Part shown: in pieces, positions 1 through 10,776 of the stretch
Layout of the letters: the number at the start of each line of letters is the position of its first letter
How positions within the stretch are numbered: the stretch's first letter is position 1
Assembly (NCBI GenBank): GCA_037447655.1
Contig: JBBHKE010002208.1
Span: 125,869 to 179,736 of the forward strand
From: Zygnema cylindricum
Taxonomy: Eukaryota; Streptophyta; Zygnematophyceae; Zygnematales; Zygnemataceae
DNA: 53,868 nt
Reading direction: 5' to 3'
The notes under the pieces: model-generated
Told to the model about the DNA's origin: nothing
The model's input: only the letters and a program-made list of their open reading frames with translations
The model's database searches: none
Made by a program: the position numbers and the translations under genes

Positions 1-113
1 TTCATACCAATGGATTGAATGTGTTTGTCAATCGCTATTGTTGTTAAGAAAGGATTAAATGTGTTGAACAATCGCTATTGTTCTTAACAAAGGATTTAAT
101 GTTTTTGTAAAAC
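1..113. repeat. 40-bp tandem array, about 2.7 copies
   Basis: Units start with GGATT(G/A/T)AATGT and contain AATCGCTATTGTT. Two full 40-bp units and a partial third are visible, and the array may extend left of the window. The period equals that of the larger minisatellite starting near 393, and both contain ATCGCTA, but the sequences are otherwise different. Confidence 0.75.
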
Positions 114-255
114 AACTTCCAGTACCCGTAATTCTGAGCCGACACTAGGTGAGTGTGATCCGTTTGGTTGAAAGACCTCTTTTGTTTGGAGTAACATATC
201 TTACACTATAGATCTAGTCTTTTAGGCATTTCTCTTTGGGTTTGCTTCCGCTAAC

Positions 256-408
256 ATGTCTGATAATGGCTCAGCTCCTATTGCAAGTGCTCCTATTAGC
301 CCTAGTGCTCCACCTGCTCCTGCTGGTGCAAGTGTGACTCCTAGTGTGAGTGGATCACAGCCGAGTCTTAATGCCCATGACCTTCAACAAAATGTTTTTG
401 TAATTTAG
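256..408 (+). pseudogene. Gag-like N-terminus cut by the minisatellite
   Basis: An ATG at 256 opens a 50-codon frame rich in Ser, Pro and Ala, starting MSDNGSAPIASAPISP. A leader-like stretch (114-255) without coding potential precedes it. The layout, a non-coding leader followed by a low-complexity Ser/Pro/Ala start, resembles the leader-plus-MSTSTTTA starts at 4080 and 28559, so I read it as the start of an LTR-retrotransposon gag. The last codons (VFVI and the TAG) already belong to the first minisatellite unit, so the original gene was cut here. It could also be the end of an unrelated host exon; no domain is recognisable. Confidence 0.35.
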
Positions 409-793
409 GAAACAATTCTTGTTATCGCTAACAAGTTGTGTAAATTAGGAAAGAATTGTTGTTATCGCTAACTGTTTGTGTAAGTTAGGTAACCATACTT
501 GTTAGTGCTAACAGTTTGTGTAAAATTAGTTAAACAAATCATGTTATCGCTAACTATTAGTGTAATTTAGGTAACAATTATTGTTATCGCTAACAGTTTA
601 TGTAATTTAGGTAACAATTGTATTTATCGCTAACGGTTTGTGTAATTTAGGTAACAATTCATGTTATCGCTAACTGTTTTTGTAATTTAGGTAACAGTTA
701 TTGTTATCGCTAACTGTTTGTGTAATTTAGGTAACAATTCTTGTTATCGCTAACTGTTTGTGTAATTTAGGGAACAATTTTTGTTATCGCTAA
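393..793. repeat. 40-bp minisatellite, block 1 (about 10 copies)
   Basis: Degenerate units of the form TTTGTGTAATTTAGGTAACA followed by ATTCTTGTTATCGCTAACAG. Common variants are CTAACTG, CTAACAA, TTTTTGTAA and GGAAACAA. The array starts inside the small reading frame at 256-408 and ends exactly at the first base of a Copia LTR. Confidence 0.93.
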
Positions 794-1837
794 TGTAGAA
801 ATTAATGATTTTTCAAGTATTTTCTATGTCAGAAACAAGAAAGAAGCCGAGGCAGTCTTCCTCTAACTTCTCTCTCCAACTCTCAAACTTGTCGCAGTCA
901 CTGAGAAACTGGAGAGGAAGCTAGAGCCATGGCTACCTAGGCTATCCTGAGGTTTACGGGAAATTTATACTAGTTAATGGATTATTTACTAAAAGGTATA
1001 TGTTGGCCACACGATTTGATCGGTGTACCTGCCGGCCGACAACCAGAAGTAGCCGGTAGCCTTAGCCGTTAAGTCTAGCAGTAGTGTTACGGATTATGTA
1101 TTACGATATTTATTTAAACATTTATACGTAGGTTAAATCATTTAACTATAACTGTTTACGGTATACATAGATCTGGTAATGTATAAATACGGAATTCGGT
1201 ACATGCACGAAATCAATACCGCGTATTTATTCAGTAAGTGAAACGAATACCGCGCATTTATTTATTACGGCTACGATTAAATTAGATTCTAATCGGACGG
1301 CCGGAATTAGCGCCAAGATCGCAGAAGAAGATTTCGGCGGTTTGTGGCCATCGCCACATCGGATGACGAGTGGCAACATTACATTGTATCGTGGAATCTC
1401 CGGAGATTATGGCACCGAATCCGGATATGACATGTGTTGACATTTGGGCCATGTCGTACAATGTTCGTACATAAAGTACACTTGCAGCTGTACTTTTGCG
1501 TACGGAACTCTATTCTGATTCGTTCCGTACATCAGTAGATAGAGTCTGTGAGAGAGATAGGACTTAGAAAAATTAGGAGATAGGACCCTCTCTCCCAGAG
1601 AGCTTCTGTACAAAAGGTCAACTTTGACCCTCCATAACTTATTCCTCAGGGAGCAAATTCAGAGATTCATTTTGCTATCGACACGAGGAGTCTTATCTTC
1701 ACAGGGGTGCAAGTGGTTAGAGTTTTTGTTTGCCTGGGTGGTAGTTGTTTTTGCTGAAACGCAAAGGGGTCAGGATTATTCCAGAGGCTTCTTGGAAACT
1801 GTCCACTCTGAGGACTTATGGAGGTCTCAGAGTTTCA
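794..1837 (+). mobile_element. Complete Copia LTR, family A
   Basis: The LTR starts TGTAGAAATTAA and ends CTCAGAGTTTCA. It shares start, end and internal blocks with the LTRs at 14395-15114 and 51871-52924. No primer-binding site follows; a second, 5'-truncated copy of the same LTR abuts it directly. It is therefore either a solo LTR or one half of a recombined tandem LTR. Near its 3' end come short palindromes (CTCTCTCCCAGAGAG, GGTCAACTTTGACC) and a terminal hairpin with ATG at 1818 in the loop. Confidence 0.9.
991..1080 (-). other. tRNA-like Pol III-type module inside the LTR, antisense
   Basis: On the minus strand this reads TTAACGGCTAAGGCTACC (D-arm/A-box-like, about 1072-1055), then a CCGGC...GCCGG stem flanked by TACC...GGTA, then GATCAAATCGT (B-box-like, 1021-1011), and finally TTTT at 994-991. 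The same arrangement occurs in all other Copia LTRs here. It is not a functional tRNA: no good acceptor stem can be drawn. Confidence 0.55.
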
Positions 1838-2554
1838 ATTAATACGTAGGATAAATAATTTAACAATTATTATTTACGCGATACATAGAACCTGTAGTGT
1901 AAAAGTACGAATTGTGTACGGATAAGAAATCAATACTCGCATGGATTTCGTAAGCGAAACAAATATCGCGCATGTATTTATTACGGTTCCGATCAAATGT
2001 GAATTTAATCGGACGGCCAGAATTAGCGCCGAGATCACGGAAGAAAAATTCGGCCGTTTGTAGGCATCGCCACATTGGATGACACGTGACGAAGTTCCAT
2101 AGGATCGGGTATCTCCGGAGATTACGACACCGAATCCAGATATGACATGTGTCGACATTTAGGCCATGTTGTACAATTTCCGTACATAAAGTACACCGGT
2201 GATTATACTTTTGTGTACGGAGGAGAAATCTGATTGGTTCCGTACATCAGTAGATAGAGTCTGTGAGAGAGATAAGACTTAGAAAAATTAGGAGATAGGA
2301 TCCTCTCTCCCAGAGAGCTTCTGTACGAAAGGTCAACTTTGACCCTCCATAACTTATTGCTCAGTGGAGCAAATTTAGAGATTCTTTTTGCTATCGACTC
2401 AGGGGAGTCTTTCCTTCAAATGGGTAAAGGTGGTCAGAGTTTTGGTCTGCCAGGGTGGTAGTTATTTTTGCTGAAACACAAAGGGGTCAGGATTATCCTA
2501 GAGGCATCTTGGAAGTTGTCCACTCTGAGGACTTATGGAGGTCTCAGAGTTTCA
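1838..2554 (+). mobile_element. 5'-truncated family A LTR feeding element A1
   Basis: Begins ATTAATACGTAGGATAAA, which corresponds to about 320 bases inside the LTR at 794-1837, and ends CTCAGAGTTTCA followed at once by a primer-binding site. It lacks the tRNA-like module. The terminal hairpin (2523-2549) has the gag ATG at 2535 in its loop. Confidence 0.88.
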
Positions 2555-3136
2555 GGTTATGGGCCCACCCTCTAGGGTACCAATCTTTTATGGAACTCGC
2601 TTCATATAGAAGGAAAGTATGATGAGAGGAGCTCTATGCGAAAAAAGGTTTTGGGGGATAGTGAGTGGACGGTTGGGGCGTCCATCAAGTCTTGAATTCC
2701 TCCAGGGTTTGGAGGAAGGAGATTCACCAGGAAAGAGGATCCACCTTCAACGGAGGAAAAAAAAGAAGGAGAGGAGGTAGAAAAAGGAAAGGAGAAAGAG
2801 ACGACCACACCAATAGCAACTTGTTCGGCATTCATGTCATCTATTCCGAGGAATGAGGAGAATGATACTAAAACCTGGGACTTCAACAACATGGAGCAAA
2901 GCAATTCATCCTACGCCATCTCACTCAAGGACTTGCATGTCCTCATCTTCAGGTAGAAAGGGCATGCGATCTTTGGATGGCTCTCATAGAGATGTACCAA
3001 AGTGGTACGATTCAGCAACAACAGTTGGCTGATCAGAAAGTTAAGGAGTATGTATACAAAGGGGGAAATATGTTGAATTTTTGCAATGAGCTTGCTGTTG
3101 TAATTTATAAATCTTTATTTCAGTCAATAGGGGTAA
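2535..3136 (+). pseudogene. Copia gag, 5' part of A1
   Basis: Translation starts in the LTR end (MEVSEFQVMGPPSRVP), crosses the primer-binding site and continues with fragments such as GALCEKRFWGIVSG, which match the gag of A2 (GALCEKRYWGIVSG) and of family B. Several stops and frame changes follow. The last clear homology is NMLNFCNELA near 3070-3100, matching MLDYCNDLS in A2. The coding stretch is then interrupted by an unrelated LTR/leader. Gag would form the virus-like particle; this copy cannot. Confidence 0.8.
2555..2567 (+). promoter_or_regulatory. Primer-binding site for half initiator tRNA-Met
   Basis: GGTTATGGGCCCA lies directly after the LTR terminal CA. It is the exact complement of the anticodon arm UGGGCCCAUAACC of plant initiator tRNA-Met, not of its 3' end, as in the Drosophila copia priming mode. 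It is also gag coding sequence (Q)VMGP. Confidence 0.85.
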
Positions 3137-4140
3137 AAATAACTTAGGATATTTTTTCTAGTAGTCTACTATAAGACTTACCTTAATTAGTGTTACAGTA
3201 GCGAGAGGTACAGTAGAGCGTATCGTACTGTATCGTACTTTTGCAGGGACACGTGTCGGCGAAATAACGTATGCAGGTTTTTGGAGCAGCGCCGACAATC
3301 AGCCATACGCGTCAAAAAGTTGACGACGCGATTCACATGATCGGACGAACAGGATCTGTCCCGAGTATTCCGGAAACATATGGTACATCTCGACGGTACC
3401 ATCGTCGATCGAATTCGTTCCAACGGACGCGATTCACCTGGGACCACAAGCGCGATTCACGAGGGACCACAAGCGTGATTCGCGTGGGACCACAAGTGAC
3501 GAAGCACTCAAGTGCTTCGTACTACATGACCACAGTAGGCTGGACTTTTGCGGTCACCGCTGACTAAGCATTTGGAACGTTTTGTGTACGGTTAGATCGT
3601 TTTGTGTACGATTCAATTTCTGTAAATATCTGAATAACATTAGTTTGTAGTTTAGTGTGATAAAAAATAGTGTTCCGCTAATCAAGTTTTAGAAATAGTA
3701 ATTAGGTTTTTAAAGTACAGTAACGTACAGGTAGGATGCTTTGTCGTTAGTCAGGATAATAACCGTAGTAACGGTTACCCAAATTAGTGTAGATCAGTAG
3801 ATACACACTGTGAGTATATAACTTAGAACTTAGACAATTTTGTAGTATCCAGTTTTGGGGAATATGATTTTCTAAGGGCAGTTTTTGGGAAACTTCTAGA
3901 CATCATATCTTATGGTTTACTAGGTCATTTTGGCTGCAATTTTGGGAATTGTCAGTTTGCTGTATTGTGTAACACTGTGACAAATTTGAAGCATATTGGG
4001 GTTTCTGAGTCATATTTTGTGTCAGATCTAAGTTGGCTGTTGAATAGGTACTTTGATAGTTTCTGCTGTTTTTTTCATGTCTACTTCCACTACTACTGCT
4101 GGTTCACTGCCTGCAACGGTGGTTGTAGAACAACACTTGC
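3137..4140 (+). mobile_element. Partial LTR/leader and gag start of a second LTR family (type C)
   Basis: This block interrupts A1 gag. A possible LTR start is TGTTACAGTAGC (3193). Three 23-bp tandem units of the type GCGATTCACNNGGGACCACA lie at 3429-3496. From about 3780 to 4075 the sequence aligns with 51240-51372 joined to 28429-28558 (shared GTATCCAG, TTTTTRGGAAACTTCT, and a gag start). The reading frame at 4080 begins MSTSTTTAGSLPATVVVEQ, nearly the same as that at 28559, and then runs into A1 gag. No target duplication is visible. Confidence 0.65.
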
Positions 4141-4327
4141 TACACTCTTCATGGAGCAAAAGAGTGCGAGATTTAAGTGAAAAAGAAAAGGTTAACTGTT
4201 TATTGATGAAGTTACCTGATGAGTTCGAGAACATAGTCAACCGTGTGCAGGACTTGCCAGACTCAAGGTGGATATGGAACTCAGTGGTAGGGATGATTCT
4301 CGTTCGAGAGAATACGATTGAGATCCG
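4141..4327 (+). pseudogene. Copia gag, middle part of A1
   Basis: The frame encodes LLMKLPDEFENIVNRVQ and GMILVRENTIEIR, matching LIMKLPNEFENLVYRVQ and RMILVQENTMEIR of A2. It stops at the ATCCG target duplication where A2 inserted and resumes at 10777 with the next gag residues, so the two halves were one gene. Confidence 0.85.
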
Positions 4328-5376
4328 TGCAATTCTGTGTCCTCCATTGGACCACAGAATACAGGAAGCCTCTAGATAGTATTTAACTAACCCACTTTAA
4401 GCCACAACCACTGCTGCCCAAGAAGGCAAACTAACAATTTGACAGCATCCTTGTGTAGCCTGGACTCCCCTGAGTCCGTAGAAAAAAGAATCACTGAAAA
4501 CGGTCAACCAGGCGATAAGTTATAGGGTGGCAAAGATGCCAATTTATACAAACTCTCTGAGAGAGAGGACTATCTACCTAAATTTTCCTAAGTCCTAGTT
4601 TTTTCCTAATTCCCTCTCACAGCTCCTATCTACTGCCTGTACGAACCAATCACAAAACTGTATAGTACTAGAAAGTACTACTGCCGATGTACTTTCTGTA
4701 CGGCCTCTGTACGACAAGGCCATAAGTGGAACGCGTGTATACTTTCCACTCATCCGTACGTTCCTCGGAATTCCCGCGACCGAATGATGTTTCCCCACGT
4801 GGCGCCAGGTGATGCCACGTCACTAAATGCCAAAGTGACCACTCCGGGATTTCGGCGATGATGTGCGCCGTTGGATTATATGCGAAACGTAATCTTGGCC
4901 GGAATAAATACTTGCGTGATATTTGTTCCGATGTAGAAATAAAATGCGTGGTATCTGTTTTGAATTAGCGTCGTACGACGTACTTTATAAAACGGTATAT
5001 ATGTACGCCGTAAACAGTTTTAGTTAAATGAACTTTATCCTTTCGAACTAAATATATATCTATCACATACCATAGCACTTAGCATTGGTCCTAGTCTATT
5101 AGGATAAAGCTGACGGCTACCGGTCAACTTGACGAACCGCAGGTACCGGGATCAAATCTCTGGTCCGTCAAGTATATTTTTAGTAACCTACTAAAAATAG
5201 CTGTCTGTTGAACTAAGGCAGCCATGGATCAACCTCTCTCTCTTTCCTTCAGTGACTACAGCAAGTATGTGGGCTAGAGAGCGGAGGTGGAGGCAGGCTG
5301 TCCGTCCCTTTCCTTTTTCCTTTTATAAAACATATTTAAACCTAGAAAATACTCTAGAAATCAATAAATTTCAACA
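4328..5376 (-). mobile_element. A2 3' LTR
   Basis: In element orientation it starts TGTTGAAATTTATTG and ends CACAGAATTGCA. About 1049 bp. The polypurine tract (CTCCCCTTATTTTC on the plus strand) abuts it at 5377. Confidence 0.94.
5093..5181 (+). other. tRNA-like Pol III-type module in A2 3' LTR
   Basis: Antisense to the element. It reads GTCTATTAGGATAAAGCTGA (A-box-like), TACCGGT...ACCGCAGGTA (long anticodon-like arm), GGGATCAAATCTC (B-box-like, 5148-5160) and TTTTT at 5177-5181. Confidence 0.55.
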
Positions 5377-5394
5377 CTCCCCTTATTTTCTAGT

Positions 5395-6777
5395 CTAATT
5401 TAATTTTTCTTTCAACCCGCATTTTTCCCGACAATATTTTAGTTTAGGAGAGGGCACAGGTTTGGTCATCATGTCAGCCACCATTTCTTCATCAGGTCTA
5501 TACACAAGATTTAGAATTTTATTTTCAACTTTTTCTCTTACGAAGCTTAATCTTATGTCCATATGTTTTGCTTTGAAATGGTGTTTTGGATTGGCTGCAA
5601 TTGCAATTGCAGCTTGGTTATCGCAAAAGATTTCATGCACTCCCTCCTTCATAAATCCCAGTTCTTGTAACAATGATTTCACCCACATTAGTTCTTTTAC
5701 AGCAGAACACGACGCCATATACTCAGCCTCCATAGTAGACTGAGCAACCACCTTTTGTTGCTTACTGCTCCAACAGCAAGCACCTTCCCCCACATACAAA
5801 ACATATCCAGAAGTGCATCTTCTCATAGGTGCATCCCCATAACTGGCGTCACTCCAAGTGGTGATATCAGTATGCTCCCCTCCCAAATGCAACCATAACT
5901 CTCTAGTTCCCACCAGATATCTCATGACTCTCTTGGCTGCCTCCCAATCTCTCTTCCTAGGATCATTAAGACTCCTACTGAGTACTCCAACTGCTGCCGC
6001 TAAGTCCGGCCTGGTACAGTTCATAAAATAGATCAAGCTTCCTACGACCTGTCTATAAAGAATAGACTTCATGAACTCTCTCTCCTCTAGACTCATCTGA
6101 TCGTCTAAGATCATCACTCCTCCTTCTACACTCCCATCACTTACTTTTTTCAAGTCCATGGGAGTGGTACAACTGTTAGCATTTTCCATCTGGAATTTCT
6201 CAAGCATATTACCTATTGCTTCTTTCTGAGTAAGTCTGATAATCTTCTTCCCTCTATCTCTCTCCATTTGGATCCCCAAAATATATTTTGCCTCCCCTAA
6301 ATCCTTCATATCAAATCTGCCCCTAAGATCTTTCTTTAGCCTATTGATATTATCTAAAGACTTACTTAACACAAGCAGATCATCCACATAAATTGCAATA
6401 AAAATGACACCATTCTCATCTTCAAACATATAGATAGAATGGTCAGAGCTGATCCGGATGTATCCCAGATCGGTGAGAAACTCATCTAGTTTCTTATTCC
6501 ACTGTCGGGGAGCCTGTTTCAGTCCATATAAGGACTTCATGAGCCTGCACACTTTGCTCTCTTCTCCTTCTTCCACAAACCCCTCGGGTTGCCTCATAAA
6601 AATTTCTTCCTCTAACTCACCATTAAGAAAAGCAGTCTTAATATCCATCTGGTGAATTTCCATGTCTTTCGCTGCGGCCAGACTGAGGAGAATCCTTACC
6701 GATGGGAACCGAACAACTGGAGCAAAGGTCTCCTCGTAGTCAATCCCCTCTTTTTGGGTGAACCCCTTTGCTACCAA
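5395..6777 (-). pseudogene. Copia reverse transcriptase and RNase H of A2
   Basis: An open stretch of 460 residues begins MVAKGFTQKEGIDYEETFAP. It contains the RT_2-type signatures DIKTAFLNGELEEEIFM, LYGLKQAPRQWNKKL and the catalytic AIYVDDLLVL, followed by the RNase H region with TTWSDASYGDAP, STMEAEYMA and FCDNQAAIA and the conserved end KHHFKAKHMDIR. RT copies element RNA into cDNA and RNase H removes the RNA strand. This is the longest intact piece of the element; the RT N-terminus lies in another frame at 7063-6778 because of a base-level indel. The stop lies just upstream of the polypurine tract. Alone it is not a complete polyprotein. Confidence 0.93.
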
Positions 6778-7703
6778 TCGAGCCTTATACCTCTCAATTG
6801 TATTATCTGGGTTCAGTTTTAGTTTAAATACCCATTTACATCCAATAGGTTTTTCTGTCTGGAGGGCAATCCGCTAGTTCCCAAGTATTTGCTTCCATGA
6901 TAGAAGCCATCTCATCATTTATGGCTCTAATCCATCTTTCTTTCTCTGGACTATTCACTGCCTCTAAGTAAGACTGAGGCTCATCTGGGTGAGATAGCTT
7001 AGTTACCTTATGGGCAGCTTGTTTTTTCCTGTATCCTTTTGCTGCTCCTCCTTCCTCCCTCAAACTCCGAAGCTGGAATGGATGGAAGTCTTGGATTTCT
7101 TCTCACTGTCTCATCGGCTCCCCGGTCCATAAAAACCGTATCTTGTCCCGCTTCTTCCATCTCTTCCAAGTCCATAGGAGTATGTGAGGTTTCCGGTGAG
7201 TCTCCTGTATCTTCAATCTCCCCTGAATCTGTAATCACAGTTTCACTCATGTCTTTTTCGGGAACGACTGAGTTCTCCTCACTTTCGGACTCAAATCTGA
7301 TCCATATCTTCTTTGTATATTTGAAGGGGTCAAATGACTTCCCTTCATCCATGACAACTAAGTGTTTGACCAGAATGATATCTTTCTTTGCTAAGTCATA
7401 GACTCTATATCCCTTAACATCCTCATCATATCCCACAAAGTATCCAGGTTTTCCCTTAGCATCTAGTTTCCAGTTTTTCCTATCCGTGTCAAGACTGTAA
7501 ACTTGGCTACCAAATACTTTAAGGTGTGAGATATCTGGTTTCCTTCCAACCCATCTCTCATAAGGTGTCACTCCCTTTACAGCTGAGGTAAGGACTCTAT
7601 TTTTAATATAGTTGGCACAGTTCATTGCCTCTGCCCAAAATCTCTTTCCTATTTTCTTGTCTGCCAATATACTACATGCACTATCTCCTAGTGTTCTATT
7701 CAA
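6778..7703 (-). pseudogene. Copia integrase C-terminus and RT N-terminus of A2
   Basis: The upstream frame starts in MNRTLGDSACSIL and includes KRFWAEAMNCANYIKNR and LKVFGSQVYSLD, the C-terminal integrase signatures of plant Copia. A Ser/Glu-rich linker follows (7450-7080), then LPSIPASEFEGGRRSSKRIQEK. An A-run length change near 7030 shifts to a second frame (INDEMASIMEANTWELADCPPD). A second shift near 6850 precedes CKWVFKLKLNP, the usual start of the RT domain. Confidence 0.88.
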
Positions 7704-8423
7704 CCTCTCAGCTACCCCATTTTGTTCTGGGTTATATGGTACAGTTTTCTAGTGCTGCACTCCCTCATCTCTCAAATATTCCTCAAACTCATTAGAGGTA
7801 TATTCCCCCCCATTATCACTCCTTATCCTTTTAATGGGGGTTTCATGCAACTTCTCACTCCAAGCTTTATATTCTTTGAAGTAAGTTGATGCTTCAGACT
7901 TTGTTTTCAGAAAGTAGACTCTAGAGTATCTAGACCAGTCATCAGTTATTGTCATCATAAACCTCTTTCCTCCAACCGAAGGTACTTTTGCAGGCCCCCA
8001 AATATCTGTGTGGACTAAATCTAATACTTTCTCACCTCTATATGTGGCGGCTTTGGGAAAGGGAAGTCTGTGAGCCTTACCTTGAGCACAACCACTACAA
8101 TCATCCATCATTTCATTATCCCCAAACTCAATGCCATCTACTACCCAAGTTTTTTCATTTCCCTTAACCTATCAAAATGTACATGTCCCAACCGCTTATT
8201 GCCAAATAATCACCTTAGGAACACCAACATAGTAAGCATTCTTCTTTTCATTACTCAAGTTAAGCCTAAACATTCCTTGGCTACCCTTATCTGCTGTGAA
8301 GTAAACTTCATCCCCATACTTAGCTGTAAAGACTCCCTTTCTGGTGAAGGTATCAAACTCTTTGTCATCTAACACAGACGTAGAGACAAGGTTTTTACTC
8401 AGCTTGAGGAATGTAAAGTACAT
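7704..8423 (-). pseudogene. Copia GAG-pre-integrase and integrase core of A2
   Basis: From high to low coordinates: STSVLDDKEFDTFTRKGVF; the zinc-binding region around RLGHV...CSGCAQGKAHRLPFP; then the catalytic core with LVHTDIWGPAKVP (first Asp), MTITDDWSRY, KRIRSDNGGEYTSNEF (second Asp) and NPEQNGVAERLNR (Glu). All three DDE residues are present. Lesions: an extra A near 8415, an extra base at the WH of the HHCC region near 8205, a missing G near 8150, and a CAG-to-TAG stop at about 7750. Integrase would insert the cDNA into the genome. Confidence 0.9.
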
Positions 8424-9741
8424 CTGAGAATGTAAGTATAGAAGTCTTACCCTCCACTAAGACTTTCAGATCTACTGATCCCACTAGATCTGTAGTAACC
8501 ACTCTCCCATCCCCATACTCTATCTCTACAGTAGGAATCTTTCTTAACTTAGTGAAGAGTTCTTTATCACGACACATATGCATGGATGCACCTGAGTCGA
8601 TGATCCATCCTTCCTGTGGAGCTTCCCGGATGGCTCCAAGGGCACACTTCTGCCTCCGAGGAATCTCCTTCTCCTCCAAACTCTCGTCAAGAAGAAGCTC
8701 CCCATCCTCCTCAGAGGACTCATCCTCGGTTTCTCCTGACACCTTTGTAACCACAAGTGCCTTTTTCTTCCCTCCGGAAGAACCCCCTCCACGGTTCTCT
8801 TGGAGCCTCAGCTCTGATAGCTTGACACAATCTGCAATAAAGTGCCCCGGCTTTTTGCAATAATGACAAAGACCCTTTGGGGGCCTTTGTCCCCCTGAAT
8901 GATCTCTTTCCCCTCTATAAGGTTTCTTCGGGTCCTTTCCCCATCGGTCCCCTCCTACTGCTAGAGCTTGAATGCTCTTTCCTCCTCTCCTAATCTCCAT
9001 TGTGTTCTCCTGCACAAGTATCATCCTGACTACTGTGTTCCATTTCCATGAACTATCAGGCATTCCCTGTACTCGGTACACTAAGTTTTCGAACTCATTT
9101 GGTAATTTCATGATAAGGGTGTTAACTTTCATTTTCATTGTACCTATCCACCCGGCACTTTCCATTTCTGTATACAAACAAGAAAGATCATTACAGTAAT
9201 CTAACATCTTTCCTCCTTTGTAAGTGTAACTCAATAGCTTTTGCTCAGCCAACTGGAGCTCCTGAATAGTTCCAGCTCTTTAAATTTCCACCAAACTCAC
9301 CCACAACTCCTCGGCCTTGTAAATGTGAAGATGAGGAGTGGCCAAACCTTGAGTGAGGTGCCTCAGAATGAAGTTCTTGGCAGCCATGTTTACATCCTCC
9401 CACATTTGAGTATCGTTCTCCACGGTCTTCACGATTGCCGCTCCCGATACTGTGGCAATAGGAGTAAGGGGTGTCTCCTTCCCTTTCCCCTTTTCGGACA
9501 CACTGCTGTCCCCATCATCTGCCTCCTCCGCCGAGGCAGCCGTTGTTGCAGGAAACCTTACTCCTCCAAATCCTGGTGGAGTTCCTGAAGGTGGACCTTT
9601 CACTTGTCCACTGACGATACCCCAGTATCGTTTTTCACACAAAGCTCCCATCATCATGGCTTCCCAATAGATGAACCCAGATCCATTGAAGGTGGGCACC
9701 CTAGAGGGTGGGCCCATAACCTGCAATTCTGTGTCCTCCAT
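8424..9741 (-). pseudogene. Copia gag and protease of A2
   Basis: The gag start codon (CAT on the plus strand at 9739-9741) lies inside the LTR, and the protein begins MEDTELQVMGPPSRVP, so translation crosses the LTR end and the primer-binding site. The middle matches the UBN2-type Copia gag region. One in-frame TAA at about 9280 replaces a Tyr present in the A1 copy. The zinc knuckle CHYCKKPGHFIADC (CX2CX4HX4C) lies near 8870-8830, followed by an acidic linker and the aspartic protease motif WIIDSGASMHMC near 8600. Confidence 0.93.
9709..9721 (-). promoter_or_regulatory. Primer-binding site of A2 (half initiator tRNA-Met)
   Basis: GGTTATGGGCCCA on the minus strand, directly after the LTR end TTGCA. 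Exact complement of the initiator tRNA-Met anticodon arm, read in frame as VMGP. Confidence 0.86.
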
Positions 9742-10771
9742 TGGACCACAGAATACAGGAAGCCTCTAGATAGTATTTAACTAACCCACTTTAAGCCACA
9801 ACCACTGCTGCCCAAGAAGGCAAACTAACAATTTGACAGCATCCTTGTGTAGCCTGGACTCCCCTGAGTCCGTAGAAAAAAGAATCACTGAAAACGGTCA
9901 ACCAGGCGATAAGTTATAGGGTGGCAAAGATGCCAATTTATACAAACTCTCTGAGAGAGAGGACTATCTACCTAAATTTTCCTAAGTCCTAGTTTTTCCT
10001 AATTCCCTCTCACAGCTCCTATCTACTGCCTGTACGAACCAATCACAAAACTGTATAGTACTAGAAAGTACTACTGCCGATGTACTTTCTGTACGGCCTC
10101 TGTACGACAAGGCCATAAGTGGACGCGTGTATACTTTCCACTCATCCGTACGTTCCTCGGAATTCCCGCGACCGAATGATGTTTCCCCACGTGGCGCCAG
10201 GTGATGCCACGTCACTAAATGCCAAAGTGACCACTCCGGAATTTCGGCGATGATGTGCGCCGTTGGATTATATGCGAAACGTAATCTTGGTCGGAATAAA
10301 TACTTGCGTGATATTTGTTCCGATGTAGAAATAAAATGCGTGGTATCTGTTTTGAATTAGCGTCGTACGACGTACTTTATAAAACGGTATATATGTACGC
10401 CGTAAACAGTTTTAGTTAAATGAACTTTATCCTTTCGAACTAAATATATATATCTATCACATACCATAGCACTTAGCATTGGTCCTAGTCTATTAGGATA
10501 AAGCTGACGGCTACCGGTCAACTCGACGAACCGCAGGTACCCCGGGATCAAATCTCTAGTCCGTCAAGTATATTTTTAGTAACCTACTAAAAATAGCTGT
10601 CTGTTGAACTAAGGCAGCCATGGATCAACCTCTCTCTCTTTCCTTCAGTGACTACAGCAAGTATGGGGGCTAGAGAGCGGAGGTGGAGGCAGGCTGTCCG
10701 TCCTTTCCTTTTTCCTTTTATAAAACATATTTAAACCTAGAAAATACTCTAGAAATCTATAAATTTCAACA
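9722..10771 (-). mobile_element. A2 5' LTR
   Basis: About 1050 bp, near-identical to 4328-5376. In element orientation its end forms the hairpin ATTCTGTGGTCC / GGACACAGAAT (one bulge) around the loop AATGGA, which holds the gag ATG. Confidence 0.94.
10488..10577 (+). other. tRNA-like Pol III-type module in A2 5' LTR
   Basis: Same module as at 5093-5181: A-box-like TCTATTAGGATAAAGCTGA, B-box-like GGGATCAAATCTC and TTTTT at 10573-10577. Confidence 0.55.
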
Positions 10772-10776
10772 ATCCG

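Larger units (their letters stand above)
4328..10771 (-). mobile_element. Complete Copia element A2, minus strand, 6.44 kb
   Basis: Both LTRs are present (5' LTR 9722-10771, 3' LTR 4328-5376), with primer-binding site 9709-9721 and polypurine tract next to 5377. The target duplication ATCCG is exact (4323-4327 and 10772-10776). By eye the two LTRs differ at about eleven positions in 1050, so insertion is fairly recent. Coding order is Gag, PR, IN, RT, RNase H. Roughly seven small lesions (single-base indels plus stops) break the polyprotein. Confidence 0.95.

Noticed and set aside
5462-5743. Plus-strand frames across 5.4-9.7 kb
   Set aside because: Shadows of the minus-strand Copia A2 coding sequence.
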